Assembly (NCBI GenBank): GCA_001972305.1
Contig: BDDD01001619.1
Span: 317,627-381,626, forward strand
Reading direction: 5' to 3'
Origin: Cephalotus follicularis
Taxonomy: Eukaryota > Streptophyta > Magnoliopsida > Oxalidales > Cephalotaceae
DNA: 64,000 nt
Shown here: piece after piece, positions 10,477-20,929 of the stretch
Numbering within the stretch: the stretch's first letter is position 1
Layout of the letters: each line of letters begins with the position of its first letter
Notes under the pieces: generated by a model
What the model was told of the DNA's origin: nothing
What the model saw: only the letters and a program-made list of their open reading frames with translations
Database searches by the model: none
Made by a program: the position numbers and the translations under genes

Positions 10477-11872
10477 AGAAATCTCATCCCGAGATTCCTT
10501 AAGGTTAAAATAAGTGAGGATACAATGCTCTCATATCTTCATCACGTTCCCATCTAGCTTCTTCAAGTCCATGGTACTGCCATAATACCTTCACCAATGG
10601 GATGGTCTTGCTCTTGGCTGTTTAACTCTACGATCAAGGATTTGGATAGGTGTTTCTTCAAAGCTCAAGTCCGTCCTCAACTCCAACGGCTCCCACTGTA
10701 TCACGTGAGAAGGATCTGGATGGTACTTCCTCAGCATTGAAACATGGAAGACATTATGCACATCTGATAAACCGAGGGGCTAACTTCCCCTTCTTGCTGA
10801 ACCTCATGATTCCTTTAGTCAGTGAGTCTTTGAGGAATACATGATCTCCCATAGAGAATTCCAACTCTCGCATGTGATGATATGCATTACTCTTTTGTCT
10901 GCTCTGGGTTGTTAGAAGCCTTTTTGTGATGACTTTGGCCTTCTCCATTTTCTCTTGCACAAGCTTTGGCCCTAATAGACTTTGTTCACCAACTTCAAAC
11001 CAAAAAATTGGTGTTCTACATTTTCGACCAGAAAGAGCCCCGAATGGTGCCATTCCGATGCTGGAATGATAACTATTATTGTACAAGAACTCCACTAATG
11101 GCAGCAACTCATCCCAACTGCCACCCCAATCCATCACACATGCCCGAAGCATGTCCTCCAGAGTCTAAATAGTTCGCTCAGACTGACAATCAGTCTGGGG
11201 ATGAAAAGCTGTGCTGAAACTCAATTGGATACCAAAATCTGTCTGCAGTTTCTTCCAAAACCGTGATGTAAACCGGGGGTCCCTATCAGACACCACGCTA
11301 ACTAGTACTCCATGGAGCCTGACAATCTCTCCAATATACAAGGTTGCTAACCGTTCAAGAGAATAAGTTGTCTTGATCACTAGAAAATGTGCAGATTTTG
11401 TAAAGCGATCAATTATTACCCATATGGTGTCAAGGTTAGTCTTTGTTCTTGGCAATCCTGTCACAAAATCTATGGTGATGTGTTCCCATTTCCATTGTGC
11501 CACAGGCAACGGTTGGAGTAATCCAGCTGGTCTTTGGTGTTCTACCTTGATTTGCTAACATGTCAGGCATGAAGCAACATACTCTGCTATCTCCCTTTTC
11601 ATTTTACTCCACTAGTAGTTAAGCTTTAAGTCTTGGTACATTTTGGTACTCCCGGGATGTACTAAGAAAGTGGAGCGATGGGTCTGTGACAAAAGCTCAT
11701 CCTTCAATTCTTTACTGCTGGGAACACAAACTTTGTCGTGATATCTGATCAATCCATCACCATGAATTGAGAACTCAGGTTTCAAACCTCCTTGATCATT
11801 TAATTCCATCTTAAACAAGATTCCATCCATCCCTTGGGCTTCTCTAATCCTTTCCAACAACCATGGACGCGG
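10477..11872 (-). pseudogene. Element A integrase (Ty3/gypsy), broken
   Basis: Broken reading frame for the enzyme that joins element cDNA to host DNA. Read leftward from 11860, it starts with a zinc-binding region (H..H then CLTC), interrupted by a stop after DLKLNY. The core follows at 11165-11509 and 10754-11152, with the DDE residues visible in TIDFVTG, SDRDPRF and QSERTI. A stop separates RTI from TLEDMLRAC. The C-terminal part (GDHVFLK, GKLAPRFI) breaks at 10754. Farther left, VHNVFHVSMLRKY and a degraded chromodomain-like tail can be read in another frame, pointing to a Tekay/Del-like chromovirus. The catalytic Glu is kept here, unlike in elements B and C. Confidence 0.85.
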
Positions 11873-12471
11873 CTAAATCTGCCAAATCGTTAAGTAAGCT
11901 AATCGGTGACTCAAGGCATCTGCAACCACATTAGCTTTACCTGAATGGTACTGTATCTCACAGTTATAATCATTTAGCAATTCCATCCATCTCTTTTGCC
12001 TCATATTCAGGTCCTTCTGGGAGAAAATGTGTTTTAAGCTTTTGTGATCGGTATACAAATCAAACTTCGTGTCATACAAGTAGTGCCTCCATTTGCGTAG
12101 TGAAAAGACTATCGCTGCCAACTCAAGATCATGAGTTGGATAATTCTCCTCATGAGGCTTCAACTTCCTTGAGGCATAAGCGATCACCTTTCCACCCTGC
12201 ACGAGAACACATCCCAAGCCATTGCCAGATGCATCACTATATACAAAAAGCCTTCGTTGCCCTCCGGCAAGGCCAAAATCGGCGTAGAAATCAAACGATG
12301 TTTTAGCTCTTGGAAGCTCCCCTCACAACCATCATCTCATACAAACACTATCTATTTCTGCGTCAATCTGATCAAAGGTGCGGCTATCCGGGAAAATCCC
12401 TCGATAAAATGACGGTAATATCCCGCTAAGCCTAAGAAACTCTGGATTTCTGTCACGTTAATCAGTCTTTT
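11873..12471 (-). pseudogene. Element A RNase H domain, broken
   Basis: RNase H removes the RNA strand of the RNA-DNA hybrid during reverse transcription. An open stretch from 12217 reads [18 protein letters not shown], then [37 protein letters not shown] and finally VVADALSHR, so the central Glu and later Asp residues are present. The N-terminal part (FLGLAGYYRHFIEGFSRI, then the YSDASG region) lies at about 12230-12470 with stops and frame changes. A stop after LTIWQI separates it from integrase. Confidence 0.85.
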
Positions 12472-12909
12472 CTAGTCTCTTATTACTTCTATCTTTGTTG
12501 GATCTACTAACAAACTGGCACTGGAAATAACGTGACCAAGAAAAGCCACCTCTAATAACCAAAACTCGCATTTGCTAAACTTGGCATATAATCGATAATC
12601 TCTCAAAACCTGCAATGCCAAGTGCAAATACTCTCCATGCTCTTCCATGGACTTGGAGTACACCAGGATATCATCAATAAAGACCACAATAAACTGGTCA
12701 AGATACGGGCTAAACACCCGGTTCATCAAGCTCATGAATGCGGAAAAGGCGTTGGTTACCCCAAACGGTATTACTACGAACTCATAGTGTCCATATCGTG
12801 ACCTGAAAGCTGTCTTTGGAATGTCTTCGGCTCTAACTCTGAGCTGATGATACCCTAATCTCAAATCCAGCTTGGAGAATACTTTAGATCCTTGCAACTG
12901 ATCAAACAA
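12472..12909 (-). pseudogene. Element A reverse transcriptase, core
   Basis: Copies element RNA into DNA. This 145-residue open stretch carries the palm motifs: [15 protein letters not shown] (the usual Ser-Gly is Leu-Gly), [18 protein letters not shown] (usually APAAFM) and the catalytic FIDDILVYS, intact. It continues [20 protein letters not shown]. The fingers are in the preceding open stretch, which ends in a stop at 12931, so the enzyme is split. Relatedness to the RTs of B and C is plain. Confidence 0.88.
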
Positions 12910-12930
12910 CTCATCAATGTGCGACAGTGG

Positions 12931-13698
12931 TTACTTGTTCTTAATTGTAGCCTTTTTGAGCTTCTGATAATCGATGCACATTCTTAAGGATCCATCCTTC
13001 TTGACGAATAGGACAGGTGCTCCCAATGGGGAAACACTCAGTCTGATAAAACCTTTATCAAGTAACTCTTGAAATTGTAATTTCAATTCTTTCAATTCAT
13101 GAGGGGCCATGTGATAAGGAGCTCTTGATATCGGTGCTGTCCTTGGCAGGAGATCTATAGTAAACTCCACATCTCTTTCAGAAGGTAAGGATGTCAACTC
13201 CTCCAGAAACACATCTGGATACTCAAAAACAACTAGAACATCCTCCAACCTCAGTATCCATTTCCTGCCATTTGTCACATTCGCCAGGTAGCCATTGCAA
13301 CCCTGTCTCATGAGTCTGTCAGCCTTAATAGCATAAATCATCTGGACTGACTGGTGCTCTAAGGTCCCAACAAACTGGAACTGAGACTGTCCTAGCATAT
13401 TGAAGGTTACAACCTTCCTATGACAATCCATATAAGCATAGTGTGCCGATAACCAATCCGTTCCTAGGATGACATCCAATTCTCCCATCGACAACAATAT
13501 CATATCAGCCATCAAAACATGACCGGTGATCTCGAGGGCACAAGACCTATATACCCATTCAGAGTAAACAGGTTCTCCTACTGGGGTGCTAACCTCCATA
13601 ACAAAAGATAAAGGCTCGGGTTCCACCTCAATATGGCATAGAAAATGCATAGCAATGTATGAATGAGATAAACCCGTATTTATAAGGGTTCGTGCCAT
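12931..13698 (-). pseudogene. Element A protease and RT N-terminus
   Basis: A 255-residue open stretch joining aspartic protease to the start of RT. The protease loop reads [12 protein letters not shown], so the catalytic Asp of the usual DTG is Asn: a G-to-A change expected to abolish activity. [14 protein letters not shown] follows (usually GMDWL). Then come the linker EYPDVF.EEL.SLP, the RT fingers ([35 protein letters not shown]) and CIDYQKL. Gag and protease are separated by stops and frame changes near 13700-13900. Confidence 0.85.
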
Positions 13699-13899
13699 AT
13701 GCTGAGATTTAGAAATGGTACCTCCAATAACTGAGGCCTATCCCACCACGGCTCTTTGATCCATGACATAGACTCTACCTTGTACGGTAGGCGCCGATCC
13801 CATAGGCTGTTTACCACGGTTTCCCCGCACTGTAGAGGGCGAACTGGTGCTAGGACGACCCTGGTATTGCAATCAAGAACCATAGATCTGTTGTGGACC

Positions 13900-15216
13900 T
13901 CCCTGTGATCGGGCCAAACTCTAACTTGGCTGATTTCCTGATCCATACCTACTGCGAGGGCACTCAGCTGACATATGATCCATAGCTCCACAAATTAGGA
14001 ATTTACTGTCCTTCCACCAGCAATCATCCAAAGCATGATTAATGCACTGACAATACACGCACGGATCATAAGGAACCTGGCTATTATCTCTGGAAAGCCT
14101 AGAGTGACCTCCCTGAGGTGACAATCTCCCTGGGTGTCTCCACCGAGAGCTACGACCTCGTCTCCTCTGTTGAGAACCATGAAACTGCCCTCCTAGTCTT
14201 GAGGGACCAGCTGGACTACCGATACTCTGAGGAGATCCACCTTGACCAGGGCTGCTACTGCTTCTAGTCTTCTAGGATTTATTACTGCTCCCATAACTTC
14301 TCCTTGATTGCCAATCTAACGAAGCATGCCTAGTACTACCAGTCTGGATCCTTAAATTTCGCAGTTCTTTTGTCACTACCTCGACATCTTTGGATCTGCT
14401 AGACAACTCAAAGAGGGATCTCAAATGAAGACGCACTAGCTTCTGCCTAATATTGAGTCTAAGCCCGCCAAGAAACCTCTTGGCTTTCCTTGCTTCCGTG
14501 CCAACCATATGAGGAGCTATCCTTGACAACTCAATAAATTTGGCCTCGTGTTGGGCCACTATCATATCACCTTGAATTAGGCCAAGAAATTCAGCTTCTC
14601 TTTTGTCAACTTTGGCCTCGGGGTAGTACCTCTCATTGAATTCTACTATAAACACATCCCAGGAATTTGGTGTTCCTAATTCTTCCTAGGTGGTCTCAAC
14701 CATCCTCCACCAATGCTCAGCTTCACCTTGCAGCGTATAGGTGGCAAAAGCAACCTTCTTGGAGTCTGAACATCCCAAGACCCTGAAGATCTTCTATATT
14801 TGCATAAGCAATCTCTCAACGGCAACAGAATCTGAATCCCCTGTAAAAGCTGGAGGATTTAGCTTCAAAAATCTAATCAAAGGGTCCTCCTTGGGTGTGG
14901 TACAAGCAGATGGCCTAACTTTCACTTCTGCACGCCTAGCTAGTCTATCTGTTGCTTCTGAGCGCCTGGCCTGCTTTGTAGCTAGGGGTTGCTCTGCTGC
15001 AGCCACTTGCCTTTGCATGAATTCATTCATCTGGGCCATCATGGCATGCATCTCTCTCATATAATCTTTGGGCTCCTCTTGAGCAGGAGCAGCAAATTCT
15101 GCTTCTTGGGCCATATTTACTTCTTCTTGTTCTTCACTACTTCAATTGGCTCAGGTACGTCTAGTGGATGGGCCGGTCCCAGCTCTTCTTGCAGCTCCTC
15201 TTCTACGACCTTCCAT
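13900..15216 (-). pseudogene. Element A Gag, broken
   Basis: Capsid and nucleocapsid protein that packages element RNA in cytoplasmic particles. The probable start is MEGRRRGAARRAG at 15216, matching the start of B's Gag, but a stop follows about 20 residues later. Open stretches 15114-14794 and 14655-14272 carry DPLIRFLKLNPPAFTGD and the capsid motifs EFLGLIQGDMIVAQHEAKFIELSR and RFLGGLRLNIRQKL. At about 14070-13960 two zinc knuckles lie in tandem: CVYCQCINHALDDC, complete, then FLICGAMDHMSAEC, whose first Cys is Phe. The ETWWRM-like region near 14700 is in another frame. Confidence 0.82.
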
Positions 15217-15360
15217 ACCTACCCGGTAAAAGAGAAAATGGTCAATATCCATTTATCATGTTCGCAACTCCAAAATAATTAAAGTAGCACTTAATCCAAT
15301 CAATCATTCATAATTATAACTGCCAAGGATCCTATCCTGGCATATCCAGCATATAACGGC

Positions 15361-15372
15361 GCTCTAATACCA
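15361..15372 (-). promoter_or_regulatory. Primer-binding site of element A (initiator Met tRNA)
   Basis: The reverse complement reads TGGTATTAGAGC, one C-to-T change from TGGTATCAGAGC, eight bases inside the 5' LTR edge at 15380. It shows that A's 5' end is on the right. Confidence 0.85.
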
Positions 15373-15379
15373 CCTAAAT

Positions 15380-15498
15380 TGTCAAGCCCCGAACCATGGG
15401 AGGACCCCACGGTCTAACACGTAACATGCCCTCCATAAATCATTCATGTCATTATCCAAATTAGGCAATAAATTTATAACTTTAATTAGAGTCATGGA
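15380..15498 (-). mobile_element. Element A 5' LTR remnant (about 115 bp)
   Basis: TGTCAAGCCCCGAACC onward matches the first part of the LTR at 3186 closely (GGAGGACCCCACGGTCT, then CATAAATCATTCAT). Homology stops near 15495, where element E's gag begins, so nearly all of this LTR has been deleted. Confidence 0.85.
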
Positions 15499-15628
15499 TG
15501 CTCCGCACTTCATGCACAACCCATTTTGGACAATATCACTCGTAGGCCCAGTAGGCACTGTCACTTGTCTTTTTGGACAATCCCTTGCAAATGGTTGGAT
15601 GCTCCGCACTTCATGCACAACCCATTTT
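15495..15628. repeat. 33-bp direct repeats at the A/E junction
   Basis: TGGATGCTCCGCACTTCATG plus the next 13 bases occurs at 15495-15527 and again at 15596-15628, 101 bp apart. The unit encodes the start of a zinc knuckle (GLCMKCGAS on the minus strand). The first copy abuts the cut-off LTR A, which suggests a deletion repaired with local copying. Confidence 0.85.
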
Positions 15629-16640
15629 TCAACCAACAATCCTCCAGTTGATGGCTTTTACGGCCACAATGAGAACAAGCTTCAGATCTAGCATTACTCC
15701 CCTGACTAGGAGTACCTTGAGTAGCAATCTGCTGAGATCTATTCTTCGATGATTTAGTTGGAGAGCCACTACATTGCCACTTTGATGAGGCTGGTCTAGA
15801 CTATGTACGGGCCTGTTTAGTCTGTTGTTCATGGGTCCACTCAGCACGGTCTTCATCTGATATGCTCTCCAACCATCTCGCTTTCTGGGCGACTTCTACA
15901 AAAGTCCCCAACTCCATAGCTCTAATCCTTGACCGAAGATCCGGTCATAGAGCTCTTAAGAACCTCTGAATTTTCTTCTCTTCATCAGCTACCAGATAGG
16001 CTGAGTGTCTGGCTAGCTCCATGAATCTGCCTTGATATTCTGCCACAGTCATTTCACCTTGACGTAGCTCTAAGAGTTCCGTCTCCCTTCGCTCTTGTTC
16101 AATTTGGGGCACATAAGCGTCAAGGAACTCCCTCTAAAACCTTCCCCAAGTACTACCGAGTCCAGCTGACTCCCACTTTGCTTTGACCATCTCCCACCAA
16201 TGAGTGGCCTCGCCCCATAGTCGATAAATAGCAAAATTCAATTTTTGGTCATCAGTGCAATCCATTACCTCGAAGATCTTCTCTAGATATTGCAACCATC
16301 TCTCCGCAATAGTAGCATCAAGCTCTCCCTTGAAACTAGGAGGATTCTATCTCATGAACCTTTCAAGGTTTCTCCCAAACTGATTACCGTCATCACGTGC
16401 GCCATGGGCAGGGGCCATGTGCTGAGGCTGAGCTTGGGCATACAATTGCCGCATCTCTTCCATATTAGCTGCATTGGCAGCCATCTGCTGCTGGAAATAG
16501 TCAGCCATGTGATCCATCGGATCTCTCTCCACATTCACTTCTTGGGGAACATTCCCCATCGGGTCTCCCCCAATATTTGCTTCCTGAGGAACATTTGGGT
16601 TGACAGCTCGAGCCCTTCCACATCTCCTCCTTCCATCCAT
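15500..16640 (-). pseudogene. Element E Gag (Ty3/gypsy), broken
   Basis: Starts MDGRRRCGRARAV at 16640. The N-terminus has two copies of a short unit (NVPQEANIGGDPM, NVPQEVNVERDPM), then DHMADYFQQQMAANAANMEE. After a stop at about 16346 comes the capsid part: LEKIFEVMDCTDDQKL, RLWGEATHWWEM, ELLELRQGEMTVAEY and IQRFL. At about 15690-15580 are two tandem zinc knuckles, CSHCGRKSHQLEDC and CMKCGASNH...ARDC, the second split by a frameshift. The pol region that should follow on the left is missing at the junction with element A. It is closest to element C's Gag among those in the window. Confidence 0.82.
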
Positions 16641-16737
16641 TTCGTTTCCTATAAGGAAGATGTGATTAGTCATCTTTAGGAAACAATTCATTAATTGCCA
16701 AGGAACTTATCCAAGCTAAGCATAAAAATGGATATAT

Positions 16738-16749
16738 GCTCTGATACAA
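16738..16749 (-). promoter_or_regulatory. Primer-binding site of element E
   Basis: The reverse complement reads TTGTATCAGAGC, one change from the initiator-Met-tRNA-complementary TGGTATCAGAGC, close to the LTR edge at 16754. Confidence 0.8.
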
Positions 16750-17103
16750 TACTTGTCACACCCCGTTTCTATAACAACACTTAGGTCGTGGCAATTAACA
16801 TAATATATTCAGCTTATGTGAAAATGTGGAAAATTTAAACCTTCCAATATATAAAAAATTGCGGAAGCATATAATTCGTAAGCTGAAATAACATGTAACA
16901 TGCATCCCAACCAAAAGAATACAATAATCATCATTGTTAACTACCTCATCAACGAAGCATGAACTGTTCAACAATACCTAATTCCATTTATTACAATAAC
17001 CAACTTAAACATTTTCTCGAAAGGAAATACAATTTAAAATTCCACTTCTTTTCCCCAAGCTCAACGGTGTCGATCCGCTGCATCCATCTGTAATTTGATA
17101 GGG

Positions 17104-17124
17104 TTAGCCGAATGCACTGGCTAA
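17104..17124 (-). other. Hairpin in LTR E (TTAGCC/GGCTAA stem)
   Basis: Six-bp stem with a 9-nt loop, 350 bp from the LTR 3' end. The stem is the same as in family C and solo LTR S (which have 13-nt loops). Confidence 0.65.
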
Positions 17125-17267
17125 GTAGAGAAAATATAAATACATTTTAGGGTCAATGATAATGAATGTCATGTAATGAATACAATTGTGATGCAAATAC
17201 AATATATATAGCAATATATAGCAATATATTGCTATATATATATACGTATCTATCAATTGGTATGCAA

Positions 17268-17366
17268 CCTACAATCCATCATGTCCCAAAGGACCAACAA
17301 TCCAATCCATCATGTCACAAAGGACAAACAATCCAATCGAGCATGTCACAAAGGACAAACAATCCA
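17268..17366. repeat. Tandem repeat, unit about 32 bp
   Basis: Three copies of ACAATCCA(A)TCCATCATGTC plus CCAAAGGACAAAC, well conserved. Non-coding, inside LTR E. Confidence 0.85.
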
Positions 17367-17384
17367 ATCCAGGGTTGCGTACAC

Positions 17385-17595
17385 TCAGTGATATGCACCC
17401 GGTTACATTACACTCCGTGATTAGTAACCCGATTACATTACACTCTGTGATTAGTAACCAACGCATGTAGGAGTCCCTAGTTACTTCCACCCGGTGATTA
17501 GTAACCAATGTATGGGAAACCCTAGCTACTTCCACCCTATGTTTAGTAGCCAACACATGTGAAATCCCTAGTTACTTGCACTCCGTGCTCGGTAA
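17385..17595. repeat. Tandem repeat around GTGATTAGTAACC, unit about 40-60 bp
   Basis: Five copies containing CTCCGTGATTAGTAACC or close variants (GTGATATGCACC, GTTTAGTAGCC, GTGCTCGGTAACC) alternate with AGTCCCTAGTTACTTCCACC. Local LTR repeat. Confidence 0.75.
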
Positions 17596-17977
17596 CCAAG
17601 AATTCCCATCACAATCCATCTATCAAATCAGTCAATCCTTTTCCATGTAGATTATAAGTTATAAAATACTTGAAAATAATACATTTTTTTCAAAATGTCT
17701 AATCAGTCATTGAACAATATTCAATCCTTCAAAAATACTCATTTTTGTATAACAAATTTTCAATTGTCTGAAACAATTTTTCATTCTTTTGGAAAATATA
17801 CATTACCATATAAAATATCAATTTTGTTAAAATCGAACATTTTAGAAATCATATGATAGTTCAATCCACAGTTCAATTCATAACAATATGCGATGCAAAC
17901 ATATGCTCAAAAGCATCTAGGTTCATTTCGGGATCAACGTAAGCCATCTAAGCGAAATTGTCCCAAAACAGTGGCTT

Positions 17978-18320
17978 AAGCGTCGACGTTTAACTTTTAG
18001 GCGTCGACGCTTATGTCCTCTAAGTGTCAACACTCAATTCCATAGCGTTAGCGCTTTAACAAGAAATCTTACGGTTCAACAATCGTCTTTGGCGTCAACG
18101 CTTCAAGGTGAGGATCCTTGAGGGTCAGCGCTTATTACTCTGGTGTCGACGATTTTAGGTAGGACCTCAGGCGTCGACGTCCACATATTCATCTTTACAC
18201 ATTCTCAAAATAGGGCGTCGATGCTTTTTCTAAGTGTCGACGTTTATCGTTGAACCAGTACGTATCCTAGGCATAACACTTCAAAGCGTCGACGCTTCCA
18301 TCGTAGGCGTCGATGTTTAT
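17978..18320. repeat. GCGTCGACGC palindrome array, LTR E
   Basis: Copies start at 17980, 18001, 18024, 18045, 18092, 18122, 18143, 18171, 18215, 18234, 18286 and 18307. Steps are 21, 23, 21, 47, 30, 21, 28, 44, 19, 52 and 21. The best copy is within AGGCGTCGACGCTT; spacers are unrelated in sequence. Confidence 0.85.
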
Positions 18321-19069
18321 ACAACCCAGAACATCATCTTTTTCATTTCAACATAATACCAATGGGGTTCAAACCAATCACACATGCAGTTCAGTTCAAT
18401 ATTCACTCAGAATACACCATGCATGGCAAGTTCGTCATTCACAGAAGACATATCATCATTTAATCAATCCTCAATCCACAAAATCATGCATTTCATCAAT
18501 GAACAATCACTATTTTTGAACTCAAATTTGCATGTATAAATCCCCTACCTTTGATTCCAAATTAGGAACCGAAAGTCCACCTCTTTAAGCTTTACCGAGC
18601 AGTGCTTTTGAGCCCCAAGGTTTAGTATCCAAGCTCCAGGTCTAGTAACTCCAAGCTTGGAAGCTTGAACCAGGACAACAATGGAGGATGTGGTCGCCTC
18701 TTTCTTTCTCTTTCTGGTTTTTTCCACCATTTCTCTCCTCTTCTCCTTCTGTTTTCCTTTTCTCTTTTTTCCTTTCTCTCTATTCTCAGTGTCCGTTTGA
18801 AGAGGGAGATGAGAGTGTGCGTTTTATACCCGTTTCTCTCCCCTTCTCTCGTATTCTTGCACATGCATGGTCAGCCCTTCTCTCTCCTCTATTTCCCTAT
18901 CGCATGACACCCATGTGTCACTCCCTTACTTTCATTTCAGTCACTGCAGGCTCAAGAATTAGGGGTGCATGTCCAACACGCCATCTCGAGCGCCATAATA
19001 TGCCAAACAGTGATCAAACCTACCCCATTGCACATGCTTCTGTCAGAGCTCAACATGTCTGATATTCGA

Positions 19070-19225
19070 CATTAAGTGTCGCCGGTTATATCGTGGGCGT
19101 CGACGCTTAACTCAGTGCATCCATTGGCGTCGACGCTTATCTCTAGCGTCAACGCTTTGAATACTTATATTAAGCGTGCGTTTTTTTTTACATAGGCGTC
19201 GACGCTTTGATTCAAGGCGTCAACT
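19070..19225. repeat. GCGTCGACGC palindromes, second cluster in LTR E
   Basis: Six copies, including GGCGTCGACGCTTA, GGCGTCGACGCTTT and AGCGTCAACGCTTT, close to the upstream edge of the LTR. The counterpart cluster in the partial E-type LTR is at 34612-34775. Confidence 0.8.
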
Positions 19226-19386
19226 CTTTAGCCTAATTTCTCAACATTTCAATCCAATACAACCTTTTAACATTCTTTCACTCCAAAATCAACATTATTA
19301 ATTGGGAATCCATCATTTCTCATTAATTCATGATAAATTACATTGAAAATTACAATAATACAATGGATGGAAATTTCGGGCATTAA

Positions 19387-20392
19387 ACCATTATATTCCA
19401 GGTGTGTAAATTAATTCCTTAACTAATTTCCACAATTACGTCTGTTTCTGAAACATCCGATACTTTATCCTGACAACAGTTACCGTGTACTATAATCCCT
19501 CATCATCCTCGGCTCTGATCACGGCCTAGGGTAAGGATACGTGTCAACCCTAGATATGTAGGTATCTATAAATCTGTAATTACCATCATGACTATGACAA
19601 GCATTTCCGGAAACCCTACGTTCCAACTCATCATAACCTGGCTAGGTATTTCAAAGTCCACAATGAATACAGATACTATAGAGCCAATCACCTTCACATC
19701 AGGTGTGACGATCCCTTGTTGCGAACTCACTTACATTCACATAAATCCTGTAAGACCCAAAAGTTGCCTGTTTGCCAGCCCCGCGAAAGAACTGGGTATG
19801 GCATAAATCAAAGTCAGACAATCTCTATGCAATGTATTGTAGCCGCTCAGGTCTAAGGATCAGACAAGTCCACCAAGAACTTGCTAGACTCGTAGAGCCT
19901 ATACACTACTGTCTCAGATGGGAAACTCTGCTGACACAGGATATGTGACCATCCAAATAGAATTCCCATTGTGGGTCAAGTTCAGTGTACATGCTCCCAG
20001 CACGCACCCCGCATTAGCTTCAGGGTTTAACCCAAATGGCAATGAGATACTCCACCCTCCCATTTGCGAGAGCAAGCATAATACAACAAGTCTATTCGAT
20101 TCATAAATACCCCAAAATAAGTGAAGCTATGACTTGGAACATTTTAGTCACAGGGAATAACGAAGTCGCTCTCATAGCCCTTGGCTCGACAACCAACCAT
20201 TTGATGTGACAGGGAACCATATATGTAAGCAGTAACATGCTTCAATTATGTGATAAAACATATACAATTATGCCATTAATAAAATATATTTTGCATAATG
20301 TAACATGGATAGAACAAGAATGTATATTATATGAATTGAGTACAAATACATCCAGCCACCTAGTGGCTTGACGGGTCACACTCTCTCTAACA
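19387..20392 (-). mobile_element. Copia element G 3' LTR, truncated
   Basis: About 1.0 kb, aligning with 27150-28147 (the 5' LTR) at roughly 90 percent by eye over the stretch I compared. It ends ...CTCTCTCTAACA at 20392, next to a polypurine tract. About 1.07 kb of the LTR's 3' end (the equivalent of 26071-27145) is missing, and the cut edge abuts LTR E. Confidence 0.8.
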
Positions 20393-20407
20393 ATCTCCCA
20401 CTTGGCC
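20393..20407 (-). promoter_or_regulatory. Polypurine tract of copia element G
   Basis: The reverse complement reads GGCCAAGTGGGAGAT before the LTR start TGTTAGAGAG, the arrangement usual in this group of copia elements. Confidence 0.8.
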
Positions 20408-20929
20408 CTCAAGCCACGAAGCCCTATAGTTCAAGCCCATCATACTACGATGACGCTCGAATACATTACTACACATAGCTTTAGTCAGTGGGTCTGCTAA
20501 ATTTGTCTCTGAGGTAACCCTCTCTAATACAATGTTTCCTCTGTCAATGATCTCTCAGATCAAATGATAACGTCGCAAGATATGTTTGGACCGTTGGTGA
20601 GACCTGGGCTCATTGTCTTGTGCAACAGCCCCATTATTGTCGTAGCAAAGCACTACAGGACAACTAATGGTTTAAACCACTCCAAGTTCAGCTATGAACT
20701 TAGGCATCCAAACACCCTCCTTTGTAACATCTGAGGCTGCTATATACTCTGCTTCCGTAGTGGAGTCTGTCATAGTTTCATGTTTTGAGGTTCTCCAACT
20801 CACAGCACCGCCATTCAGGATATAGACATATCCCGACACTGATTTGTAATCATCCGAATCACTATTGAAATTGGAGTCAGTGTATCCCTCCAATTTCAAC
20901 TCACTATCTCCACCGTAGATCAAGAAAGC
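20408..20929 (-). pseudogene. Copia G RNase H
   Basis: The clear part is 20672-20923: YTDSNFNSDSDDYKSVSGYV, GGAVSWRTSKHETMTDSTTEAEYIAASD. It ends the copia polyprotein and degrades the RNA template. The catalytic Asp (YTD) and Glu (EAEY) are visible; a stop after GVV precedes the decayed C-terminal part (LVCDNNGAV-like and THRSKH-like traces at 20520-20660). A stop and frame change near 20925-20975 separate it from RT. Confidence 0.85.

Larger units (their letters stand above)
16754..19386 (-). mobile_element. Element E 5' LTR
   Basis: Begins TGTCACACCCCG and ends ...TTTCGGGCATTA, just short of the usual ...CATTACA, where copia G's truncated 3' LTR starts. About 2.6 kb. Contents in window order: a hairpin at 17104, tandem repeats (17268-17590), AT-rich sequence, a palindrome array (17980-18316), a pyrimidine-rich block (18700-18880) and a second small palindrome array (19070-19215). 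The right part matches the partial LTR 28148-34936. Confidence 0.78.

Noticed and set aside
17978..18320. CRISPR-like pattern: short repeats with unique spacers
   Set aside because: Repeats are only 10-14 bp and degenerate, spacers are about 7-40 bp, no cas genes are present, and the context is plant retroelements.
18665..19062. Frames rich in Ser, Phe and Leu that look like membrane proteins
   Set aside because: They translate a pyrimidine-rich part of LTR E, and all frames there look hydrophobic.
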